Under the pieces are notes generated by a model. That model did not search any database. It was given only the letters and a program-made list of their open reading frames with translations, and had not been told where the DNA came from. The position numbers were made by a program, and so were the translations under genes. DNA of 20,135 nucleotides from positions 1 through 20,135 of IMG/VR virus record IMGVR_UViG_3300042544_002473; one strand, written 5' to 3'. Below, one piece after another: positions 6,619 through 11,654 of this stretch. How positions within the stretch are numbered: the first letter of the stretch is position 1; each line of letters begins with the position of its first letter. The DNA is from a virus.

Positions 6619-6980
6619 ACGGCCGATCCGGCCGATCTGGCGATCCGGCCGATCCTGGGATCTGGAGATCCGGAGATCTGGAGATCCGCCGGGCCGGTGA
6701 TCCTGGCCGATCCGGAGATCCGCCGGATCCTGGATCTCGGCCGGTGGCCGATCTGATCCGATCGGATCCTTGCGCTGGATCTCGGCCGGTGATCCTGGCC
6801 GGTGATCTCGGCCGGTCGGCCTGGCCGGTCGCCGGATCCGGCGGGCCGGTCGCCGGGCCTGGCCGGTCGGCCGATCTCGGCCTGGGCCTGGGCCTGGGCC
6901 TGGGCCTGGGCGGGCCTGGGCGGGCCTACCGGCCTACCGGCCTACCCATCGCCTACCGGCCTACCGGCCTACCGATCTAC
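6619..6980. repeat. GATC/GGCC repeat island 2 with ordered sub-blocks
   Basis: This gene-free island lies between the terminator at 6984 and the promoter at 6568. From left to right it has a GATC-dense block (6619-6815, about 20 GATC), then GGCCGGTC-type words (about 6805-6875). A GGCCTG hexamer array follows (6879-6910), and then an 8-base GGCCTACC array (about 6922-6973, interrupted once). An A8 run lies at 6611-6618. Frames across it translate to simple Gly/Leu/Pro/Arg repeats and are not called as genes. Confidence 0.88.
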
Positions 6981-6983
6981 CGG

Positions 6984-7013
6984 AAAATAAAAAGCCCGCC
7001 GGGCGGGCGGGCT
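6984..7013 (-). terminator. Intrinsic terminator of the 8167-7035 unit
   Basis: Leftward, the stem AGCCCGCC/GGCGGGCT (8 bp, 5-base loop, 6993-7013) is followed by TTTTATTTT. It lies 21 bases past the stop of the 130-residue gene. The hairpin is flanked directly by the GGCCTACC array. Confidence 0.88.
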
Positions 7014-7034
7014 TGTCTGATCTACCGGCCAGGA

Positions 7035-7427
7035 TCAGGAGGGGCCAATCGGGAACGGCGGTTCATACCAATTTCGGCCCCGTTCGTGATCGGTCAACAG
7101 GCGACCGGCCTCGGCGATATCCAGGCGGCGGCAGGCCTCGGCAGCACCGGCCAGATCTTCGGCCTGCTCGGTAAACCTACGAACCCAGGCCTGATGTTGG
7201 GCCTTCGAGCAGGTCGGCGGGCGATCCGCCGGGATCGTGCGGACGAATGAGGCGGCGGCCCGGGCGGCCTTCGCCACGGCGGCGAGATCCTTTCGCTTGG
7301 CGGCGGAGGTGATCCGGCGGGCTACCTCACCGGCGGCCACGGATTCCGGGATGTTGGCAATACAGATCCAGCCGAGGCAACCGGCGAAGGATCGGGCGGA
7401 CTTGAATATCTCTAGGGTCATTTTCAT
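7035..7427 (-). CDS. Ala/Arg-rich helical protein (130 aa), unknown
   Basis: The 130-residue protein is helical and rich in Ala and Arg. It has scattered Cys (CLGWIC near residues 17-22, and later single Cys), a basic helix (RRITSAAKRKDLAAVAKAAR) and a Pro-rich end (WYEPPFPIGPS). No family is recognised. ATG 7427 is chosen because it lies three bases past the stop of the 245-residue gene; a second ATG at 7421 is also possible. A frame extending to 7649 would overlap that gene heavily and is rejected. It forms a two-gene unit with that gene, closed by a strong terminator. Confidence 0.72.
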   Translation of the reverse strand: MKMTLEIFKSARSFAGCLGWICIANIPESVAAGEVARRITSAAKRKDLAAVAKAARAAASFVRTIPADRPPTCSKAQHQAWVRRFTEQAEDLAGAAEACRRLDIAEAGRLLTDHERGRNWYEPPFPIGPS

Positions 7428-7429
7428 TT

Positions 7430-8167
7430 TTATTTTTTGGTGGGGGAAAAGGAAGCGGCATTGATCTCGGCCTTGCGGGCCTGGGATCCGTGGAACCGGA
7501 AACCGATCAGCACGGCCCGGCCGGGCCTGCTGCATAGGCCGCAAGTTGCGCAAGAGATATTGTCTCGGGTCTGAGCCGGGCAAACGATACCACGGCGACC
7601 GGCCGGGGTAGTGAATCGCTCCGGCGTGCTTTCCGGAACAGTCACACAAACCGGCAGGCCGAGATCGGCGATCTTGTCGGCGTGCTGCAAATTATTCGCC
7701 GAGGCGTTGACGATCAACCCGGCGGCGATCGCTGCTTTGATCGTGGCGAGATTGGCACGGGCGGCCGGATCCTGGCCGGGCAAGATCGGTTTATGCGAAT
7801 AAGTGAAACCGGTTTTTCCGGCGGCCTTCGAGGCCTTCGCCAATTGCAGCACGGCACGGCGATCAATCTTGTTTCCCAGGCCCGGGAGATCTCCGGCCTG
7901 ATTGTGTCGCCAGATCTTGAACGGCGACCGGATCAGGGCGGCCTTGAGATCGGCCAGGAAGTCGGCCCAGGTCAGGCCACGATCACCGGCCGAGATCTTC
8001 GCCCAGTGGATCGCAAGCGGGCCGCCTGCGGCATAGCAGCCGGTGACGAAGAAAGGGCAGCCGCTCCAACAGGTTTGCTTCCCTGATGTTGTGACGACAA
8101 GCGGGCCGGTTTTCTGATTATCAGATCGGGCGGTGATATGGAAACGGACGGGATCGGGCGGGTTCAT
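7430..8167 (-). CDS. Conserved Cys-rich phage protein (245 aa), function unknown
   Basis: The 245-residue protein has two Cys clusters. The first is C33-x3-C37-x6-C44 (CWSGCPFFVTGCYA) and the second C196-x9-C206-x2-C209-x2-C212 (CPAQTRDNISCATCGLC). Between them are motifs I associate with a widespread uncharacterised phage family, which I recall as DUF7227: FKIWRHNQAGDLPG, GFTYSHKP, and VNASANNLQHADKIADLG. The Cys arrangement suggests a metal site, either zinc or an iron-sulfur cluster; radical-SAM CxxxCxxC is not present. The ATG at 8167 is preferred over an in-frame TTG at 8182. It is the first gene of its unit. The function of the family is not known to me. Confidence 0.78.
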   Translation of the reverse strand: MNPPDPVRFHITARSDNQKTGPLVVTTSGKQTCWSGCPFFVTGCYAAGGPLAIHWAKISAGDRGLTWADFLADLKAALIRSPFKIWRHNQAGDLPGLGNKIDRRAVLQLAKASKAAGKTGFTYSHKPILPGQDPAARANLATIKAAIAAGLIVNASANNLQHADKIADLGLPVCVTVPESTPERFTTPAGRRGIVCPAQTRDNISCATCGLCSRPGRAVLIGFRFHGSQARKAEINAASFSPTKK

Positions 8168-8211
8168 AGGATCAACAATCAAGGCGATCTCCTCGGCGAA
8201 GTAAACCAGGA

Positions 8212-8217
8212 AATCAA
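8212..8217 (-). promoter_or_regulatory. TTGATT box before the 8167 gene
   Basis: GGTTGATT reads leftward, 44 bases from the ATG at 8167, at the left edge of repeat island 3. It is inside a 12-base palindrome, CAACCGATCGGTTG. The box is a variant and the distance is longer than for the other TTGAC boxes, so this call is weak. Confidence 0.3.
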
Positions 8218-8221
8218 CCGA

Positions 8222-8508
8222 TCGGTTGATCTGATCAGATCGGGCGGATCCTGGCGGCCGGTGATCCTGGGCGGATCGCCTGATCTGATCCTGGCGGCCG
8301 ATCCGATCCGCTCGGATCCTGGCGATCGTGCGCTGGCCGATCCGGAGATCCGCCGGGCCGGTCGGCCTGGGCCGGTCGGCCGATCCTGGGCGGCCGGTGA
8401 TCCGCCGGGCCGGTCGCCGATCTCGGCCGGTCGGCCGGTCGGCCTGGCCGGTCGCCTAGCCTGGCCGGTCGGCCTTGCCTACCCACCTACCGGCCTACCG
8501 GCCTGGAA
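8222..8508. repeat. GATC/GGCC repeat island 3
   Basis: This gene-free island lies between the terminator at 8511 and the promoter at about 8212. It shows the same order of blocks as island 2: GATC-dense (about 8222-8355), GGCCGGTC words (about 8355-8475), then GGCCTACC words (8477-8503). The GGCCTACC type reappears beyond the terminator. Long frames exist but encode only simple Gly/Arg/Pro/Ala mixtures. Confidence 0.86.
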
Positions 8509-8510
8509 AC

Positions 8511-8534
8511 AAAAAGCCCCCGGCGTGCGGGGGC
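8511..8534 (-). terminator. Intrinsic terminator of the 8986-8563 unit
   Basis: Leftward, the stem GCCCCCG/CGGGGGC (7 bp, 5-base loop, 8516-8534) is followed by TTTTTG. It sits inside the GGCCTACC repeats, 29 bases after the stop of the 63-residue gene. Confidence 0.88.
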
Positions 8535-8535
8535 G

Positions 8536-8567
8536 GGCCTACCGGCCTACCGGCCTACCGGCCTACC
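8536..8567. repeat. Four perfect GGCCTACC units
   Basis: Four exact 8-base units lie in tandem between a terminator stem and the 3' end of a gene. The last unit supplies the TAG stop (8563-8565 on the minus strand) of the 63-residue protein. The same unit occurs in islands 2 and 3. Confidence 0.92.
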
Positions 8568-8754
8568 GGTCATCGCTCCTGGCGGCCTGGATCTTAACGC
8601 ACCAGTGATGGCCCGGGATCGTGATATCAATGTAGGCATCTACCCAATCCCTACCACCGGCATCCCGGTGATCCTTGATGACCTGCTTGATGAGGGCCAG
8701 TTCATCCTCGGCCTGCTTGCGGCCTTCCGGAGTGTTGATCGGTTGTTTGCTCAT
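8563..8754 (-). CDS. Small protein (63 aa), unknown
   Basis: The 63-residue protein has a helical N-terminal half (TPEGRKQAEDELALIKQVIK) and a short beta-like C-terminal half (DWVDAYIDITIPGHHWCVKI). It starts four bases after the stop of the 75-residue gene. Its last codons and stop lie in the GGCCTACC array, so the array may have replaced the original 3' end. No family is recognised. A frame extending to 8835 would run over the upstream gene and is not used. Confidence 0.68.
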   Translation of the reverse strand: MSKQPINTPEGRKQAEDELALIKQVIKDHRDAGGRDWVDAYIDITIPGHHWCVKIQAARSDDR

Positions 8755-8758
8755 CGAA

Positions 8759-8986
8759 TTATTCTCCGACCTGGAATTCAAGGGAAACCAGGAGCCGCTC
8801 CTGTTCGGAAAGGCGGCTGCGAATATCGAGAACATATTCGCCCTGCTGATCGATGTAGAAAGGATCCTCCCTCATCCTGATCATTTCATTGTGTTTGTCG
8901 TCCTCCTGGGTGAGCAGGGCGGACAATTGGACGATCGACCTTTTGGCGAGGTGGATCCGGGTGGCGAGATCTAGTGGATGTTTCAT
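8759..8986 (-). CDS. Small coiled-coil protein (75 aa), unknown
   Basis: The 75-residue protein is helical and charged, with likely coiled-coil segments (TRIHLAKRSIVQLSALLTQ and LDIRSRLSEQERLLVSLEF). The ATG at 8986 lies 33 bases after a TTGACT box, which supports this start over the longer frame to 9208. First gene of a two-gene unit. No family is recognised; the helical shape would fit a phage accessory protein acting by binding a partner, but no partner can be named. Confidence 0.68.
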   Translation of the reverse strand: MKHPLDLATRIHLAKRSIVQLSALLTQEDDKHNEMIRMREDPFYIDQQGEYVLDIRSRLSEQERLLVSLEFQVGE

Positions 8987-9019
8987 AAGCAGGCCGAAGA
9001 TCGACCGGCTTGCCAGGAT

Positions 9020-9025
9020 AGTCAA
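9020..9025 (-). promoter_or_regulatory. TTGACT box before the 8986 gene
   Basis: GGTTGACT reads leftward, 33 bases before the ATG at 8986 and immediately downstream of the terminator of the preceding unit. Here terminator and promoter abut with no repeat island between them. A -10 is not obvious (GATCTT at 17 bases). Confidence 0.45.
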
Positions 9026-9030
9026 CCGAA

Positions 9031-9060
9031 AAGAAAAAGGCCCGGTGGTGAGCCGGGCCT
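9031..9060 (-). terminator. Intrinsic terminator of the 11264-9067 unit
   Basis: Leftward, the stem AGGCCCGG/CCGGGCCT (8 bp, 7-base loop, 9038-9060) is followed by TTTTCTTTTC. It starts 6 bases after the stop of the 20-residue membrane peptide. Confidence 0.88.
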
Positions 9061-9066
9061 GGTGGG

Positions 9067-9129
9067 TTATCGTTTGCGGTAGATCAGGCCGAGGATGAAC
9101 AGCACGATCATCGTCCCGATCGGGATCAT
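9067..9129 (-). CDS. Tiny membrane peptide (20 aa)
   Basis: The 20-residue ORF MIPIGTMIVLFILGLIYRKR is a single hydrophobic helix ending in a positively charged YRKR. That suggests an N-out/C-in single-pass peptide. Its ATG overlaps the TGA of the 156-residue gene by four bases (ATGA), and a strong terminator follows directly. The arrangement is the same as for the 34-residue peptide at 5381-5485: last cistron, ATGA overlap, then terminator. It is too short for family assignment; the case rests on the coupling, the composition and the repeated layout. Confidence 0.5.
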   Translation of the reverse strand: MIPIGTMIVLFILGLIYRKR

Positions 9130-9596
9130 TCCAGGATCTCCTCCCATCCTTCGGCCACGATGATCTCCCGGGCGAGACCGGCGGCCTCAGTCCACATCCG
9201 GCCTGCAAGCACCGGGCGCTGCTGATCTGTTGCGGCCACGATCCCGATCACCAGATCTTCCAGGGTGTCGAGGGCATATCCGTACTCCTCCGAATCCGGG
9301 AGGCAGGTGATCAGTTCGGGCGGCAGGCCTACTCGGCGGAGGCCGGACTCGAGGATGTCCTTGGCTACATCCCTGGTGTTGCGTTTGCCTACCTTGACCC
9401 TGGCGTGGGTCAGCATACCCAGGCTGATTGCGGAATACCGGCAGCCATCGAGTTTAGGTCTACCCATCGCCCGATCGGCCTCGATGCACACATTGCTGAA
9501 TGCATTCCAATCGCTCTTGGTCTGGAGCGGATGGCAAACCTGGCCGCCCATCTTCTCGGCCAGATCCGCCGGGAGCGTGATCTTACTTTTGCTCAT
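9126..9596 (-). CDS. Unknown protein (156 aa)
   Basis: The 156-residue protein is mixed alpha/beta with helices at both ends. Features include CHPLQTKSDWNAFSNVCIEAD, a basic stretch (HARVKVGKRNTRDVAKDI) and an acidic C-terminus (EGWEEILE). No family or catalytic motif is recognised. The start at 9596 overlaps the previous stop by 14 bases, and the stop overlaps the tiny membrane peptide. It is the fifth gene of a six-gene leftward unit (11264 to 9067). Confidence 0.7.
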   Translation of the reverse strand: MSKSKITLPADLAEKMGGQVCHPLQTKSDWNAFSNVCIEADRAMGRPKLDGCRYSAISLGMLTHARVKVGKRNTRDVAKDILESGLRRVGLPPELITCLPDSEEYGYALDTLEDLVIGIVAATDQQRPVLAGRMWTEAAGLAREIIVAEGWEEILE

Positions 9597-10053
9597 TGTT
9601 GTCGAATCGGTTGGCGTGGACGCTGACGGGGGACGGCGTGGGCTTGCTGCCGAATTGATCCTCGAAGCAAGTGACGATGCCAGGATGAACATAACCATCG
9701 CAGGCTTCGACGATCGCACGCTGGCGGCCGATGGCAACCAGGCGGATCCACCACATCGCCTGCCGCATCACTGCGTCCCGATCGGCCATCGCCGGACTGA
9801 CACCATCACGATCAATGTTTGCGCAACCGGTCGGGCCGGTGCGAATGATCATCGTAGCCAGGGCGGCGTTGAGCAGCCGGTCGGCCTCGAGCAGGAGATT
9901 GACTTCCCGCTGGAGGATCGAGGTGGCGTTCCGCACAGTGTTGAAACTGTAATTCTTCGGATCGGCCGCCTGCGTACCGGGGTAGATCAGGTTGATGTGC
10001 TTGGCTTCTTCGGCGATGTCGCCGAGGAGTTGTTTGATTTCTTGGTCGGTCAT
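9583..10053 (-). CDS. Unknown helical protein (156 aa)
   Basis: The 156-residue protein is mostly helical: an N-terminal helix (TDQEIKQLLGDIAEEAKHI), a central long helix (RNATSILQREVNLLLEADRL) and another region (DAVMRQAMWWIRLVAIGRQR). It ends in a Ser/Pro-rich loop. No family is recognised. The ATG at 10053 follows a 20-base gap that carries the AACCCAGCA leader shared with two upstream gaps. The longer frame to 10143 is rejected because it would override that gap and the previous gene. Confidence 0.72.
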   Translation of the reverse strand: MTDQEIKQLLGDIAEEAKHINLIYPGTQAADPKNYSFNTVRNATSILQREVNLLLEADRLLNAALATMIIRTGPTGCANIDRDGVSPAMADRDAVMRQAMWWIRLVAIGRQRAIVEACDGYVHPGIVTCFEDQFGSKPTPSPVSVHANRFDNNEQK

Positions 10054-10073
10054 TTTTTTGCTGGGTTGGGAGA
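10054..10073 (-). promoter_or_regulatory. AACCCAGCA intercistronic leader, copy 1
   Basis: Leftward, the gap reads TCTCCCAACCCAGC and a run of A before the ATG at 10053. The same CCCAACCCAGCA core fills the two neighbouring gaps. It is not a Shine-Dalgarno sequence, and the conserved part lies about 6-15 bases before the start codon. Confidence 0.55.
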
Positions 10074-10487
10074 TTAGAATCGCTCGAGATCGTTGTCCTC
10101 GCCGAGATCGGGGATCACCTGGTAGCCTGCGGATCCGGCCCACTCGAGGAGATCATCATTCATATTGTCCCAGACCTCCTCCCACTGGCGGAGCCAGGCG
10201 GCCTCGTCTTCCTTGGCGATGTCCTCCTTGGTGATCAGGAGTTCGATGTCGAAATGGAATCGCTCCTTGTCGCCATCGCCGCCTCCTTCCTCAGGATCGA
10301 GCAGGGGATACAGATCGGTGATCGTGATCGATCCGATGTGGATCTTAACGCCGAATTCCTTGAACGGCTTCCTCTTGATCAGTTTGAGGAAGTAAGGCAT
10401 CTCGGCCTTGTAGAGATCTTGGATCTTCACCCCTTCTTCGTGGGCGGGATCGGCGTATCGGGTGAGGTTTGCTTTGATTCGGATCAT
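10074..10487 (-). CDS. Unknown acidic protein (137 aa)
   Basis: The 137-residue protein has a beta-rich N-terminal part (MIRIKANLTR; FGVKIHIGSITITDLYPLL). An acidic Gly-rich loop (DPEEGGGDGDKE) and a further beta strand (RFHFDIELLI) follow. The Trp-containing acidic C-terminal half includes DEAAWLRQWEEVWDNMNDD. No family is recognised. The start at 10487 follows a 19-base gap with the shared AACCCAGCA leader. Member of the 11264-9067 unit. Confidence 0.72.
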   Translation of the reverse strand: MIRIKANLTRYADPAHEEGVKIQDLYKAEMPYFLKLIKRKPFKEFGVKIHIGSITITDLYPLLDPEEGGGDGDKERFHFDIELLITKEDIAKEDEAAWLRQWEEVWDNMNDDLLEWAGSAGYQVIPDLGEDNDLERF

Positions 10488-10506
10488 ATGCGTGCTGGGT
10501 TGGAAA
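10488..10506 (-). promoter_or_regulatory. AACCCAGCA intercistronic leader, copy 2
   Basis: Leftward, the 19-base gap between two genes reads TTTCCAACCCAGCACGCAT, directly before the ATG at 10487. It differs from copy 3 by one deleted C and one base change. Conservation in a non-coding gap suggests a function in translation or RNA processing, or simple duplication of the gap. Confidence 0.6.
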
Positions 10507-10788
10507 TTATACTCGGTATCCTTCGGCCGGATCCACGCCGAGTTCTTTGCAGCGCGACTCGAGCCAGTAACGGATCGTGCCGATCTCGTCCCACCTTTGG
10601 CGGACTGCGGCCAGGGCACGCTCGGCCCGCTCGATCTCCTTCTTGGCGGCCGGGACATCGTACTCCTCCAGGTCGTTTTCTTCGTTGAAGGTATCATTGA
10701 CGAGTACCTGGAGCATCTTGCCATCGGTCATCGCCTGGATCTTCTCCAGGGTGAGTTCGGTGACGGATTCTTCGTAGGGTTTGGACAT
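10507..10788 (-). CDS. Coiled-coil protein (93 aa), unknown
   Basis: The 93-residue, acidic, helical protein has a long coiled-coil candidate at about residues 42-78 (DVPAAKKEIERAERALAAVR then RWDEIGTIRYWLESR). No catalytic motif is seen. It has the AACCCAGCA leader immediately before its ATG at 10788 and stops 19 bases before the next gene, so it is a regular member of the six-gene unit. Family is not recognised. Confidence 0.72.
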   Translation of the reverse strand: MSKPYEESVTELTLEKIQAMTDGKMLQVLVNDTFNEENDLEEYDVPAAKKEIERAERALAAVRQRWDEIGTIRYWLESRCKELGVDPAEGYRV

Positions 10789-10808
10789 ATGTGTGCTGGG
10801 TTGGGAAA
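10789..10808 (-). promoter_or_regulatory. AACCCAGCA intercistronic leader, copy 3
   Basis: Leftward, the 20-base gap reads TTTCCCAACCCAGCACACAT, directly before the ATG at 10788. This is the third occurrence of the element in three successive gene junctions of one operon. Confidence 0.6.
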
Positions 10809-11264
10809 TTAGCCGAAGATCACTTCGCCGTAGACGGCGATCTGGAGGATCGCACCGGAATCGACCACATCCATATCACCGGCGACATCCTCGTCACCGG
10901 CGATCAGGCGGGCGATGAAGGCCCGGTGGTGTCCGGCGATCTTGGGATCAAGCAGGCGGAGGTACAGGCGGCGGCCGAGTTCCTCCGGGGTGAGCCGGAT
11001 GTCCGGCAGTTGGGCATTCTCCGGATGAGCGTCCGGGCTGGGCGAGACAGTTACCTCGGCACGGAAGTACTTCTCGCTGACGAGCGATCCGTTGACCATC
11101 GAGGCCAGGAGCGTATCGCCGTGCTTGTAATTCTTCCATTCGCTGTAGTCCTCCCGAGTGTAGTGACCGCCCTCCGTGGCGGTGACGATGACATTGGAAA
11201 GAGCCTCAAGAGCCTTTGCGGAGAAGACCTGAAGCGTGGTGGGATGTTGATCTGGGTTGTGCAT
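10809..11264 (-). CDS. Unknown protein (151 aa), first gene of its unit
   Basis: The 151-residue protein has an N-terminal part with HNPDQHPTTLQVFSAKALEA, a central beta-like region (YFRAEVTVSPSPDAHPENAQ) and a helical segment (LTPEELGRRLYLRLLDPKIA). It ends in an acidic/hydrophobic stretch (DVAGDMDVVDSGAILQIAV). No family is recognised. The ATG at 11264 lies 33 bases after a TTGACT box; an in-frame alternative start at 11306 would include that box in the coding region and is not preferred. It leads the six-gene unit. Confidence 0.7.
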   Translation of the reverse strand: MHNPDQHPTTLQVFSAKALEALSNVIVTATEGGHYTREDYSEWKNYKHGDTLLASMVNGSLVSEKYFRAEVTVSPSPDAHPENAQLPDIRLTPEELGRRLYLRLLDPKIAGHHRAFIARLIAGDEDVAGDMDVVDSGAILQIAVYGEVIFG

Positions 11265-11297
11265 AAGCCCGATCTTTCTCGGGCCTAGCACCGGGCC

Positions 11298-11303
11298 AGT
11301 CAA
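11298..11303 (-). promoter_or_regulatory. TTGACT box before the 11264 gene
   Basis: GTTGACTGG reads leftward, 33 bases before the ATG at 11264. The first bases after the box (GGCCCGG) resemble those after the boxes at 13017 (GGACAGG) and 6568 (AATCCGG). No strong -10 is visible. Confidence 0.45.
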
Positions 11304-11322
11304 CACATCATTTAACTTTTTT

Positions 11323-11347
11323 CAAAATGATCCGGCGGCCAGGATCA
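11323..11347 (-). terminator. Possible weak terminator of the 12980-11357 unit
   Basis: Leftward, a 6-bp stem TGATCC/GGATCA with an 8-base loop is followed by TTTTGAAAAAAG. It starts 10 bases after the stop of the 94-residue gene. The stem is short and the T run only four bases, so it may be inefficient, and the following unit may be read through. Confidence 0.4.
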
Positions 11348-11356
11348 CCGGCCTGG

Positions 11357-11641
11357 CTACGATCGCCGAGATCGCCGGGGTCGCTTCGACCGGCCCGGCC
11401 GATCTTCAGGTTGCGCAACACCGGCCGTGATCCAGTCCTGCCTGTAGTCCACGCCGAAGCCCATCGGGGCCAGGCCGAGGATATTATAATCGACCCATTC
11501 GACAGCGTCCTCGGCCGACAGTTCGTAGATCTTCTCGCAGACCTCGATCAGGGCGTAGTAGTTGTAGGTGATCCTACCCTTCTTGGATCGTCTGACGATC
11601 GCCTTCTTGAATTCCTTGTGCGGTTCTAGTTTGATGTTCAT
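11357..11641 (-). CDS. Small conserved-type phage protein (94 aa), unknown
   Basis: The 94-residue protein has a core (about residues 22-60: GRITYNYYALIEVCEKIYEL then DAVEWVDYNILGLAPMGFGV) that resembles a common small phage protein of unknown function with an A-V-E-W/Y-x-x-Y-N motif. The last 20 or so residues (EDRPGRSKRPRRSRRS) are a basic low-complexity tail encoded by GATC/CCGG words, so the repeat vocabulary appears to have spread into the gene's 3' end. It starts 13 bases after the methyltransferase stop behind a pyrimidine-rich TTTTTCCTCCA leader. Confidence 0.68.
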   Translation of the reverse strand: MNIKLEPHKEFKKAIVRRSKKGRITYNYYALIEVCEKIYELSAEDAVEWVDYNILGLAPMGFGVDYRQDWITAGVAQPEDRPGRSKRPRRSRRS

Positions 11642-11654
11642 TGGAGGAAAAATT

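Noticed and set aside
6744-7250. Plus-strand frame of 168 codons with a GLGLGLGLGG stretch
   Set aside because: The Gly-Leu run is just the GGCCTG hexamer array; the rest lies opposite the 130-residue gene and its terminator.
6922-8567. GGCCTACC arrays as a possible CRISPR
   Set aside because: The unit is 8 bases, tandem and without spacers, and no cas gene is present; this is a simple repeat.
9265-10077. Plus-strand frame of 270 codons
   Set aside because: It is antisense to two coupled minus-strand genes with good leaders and terminator, and its translation has no recognisable domain.
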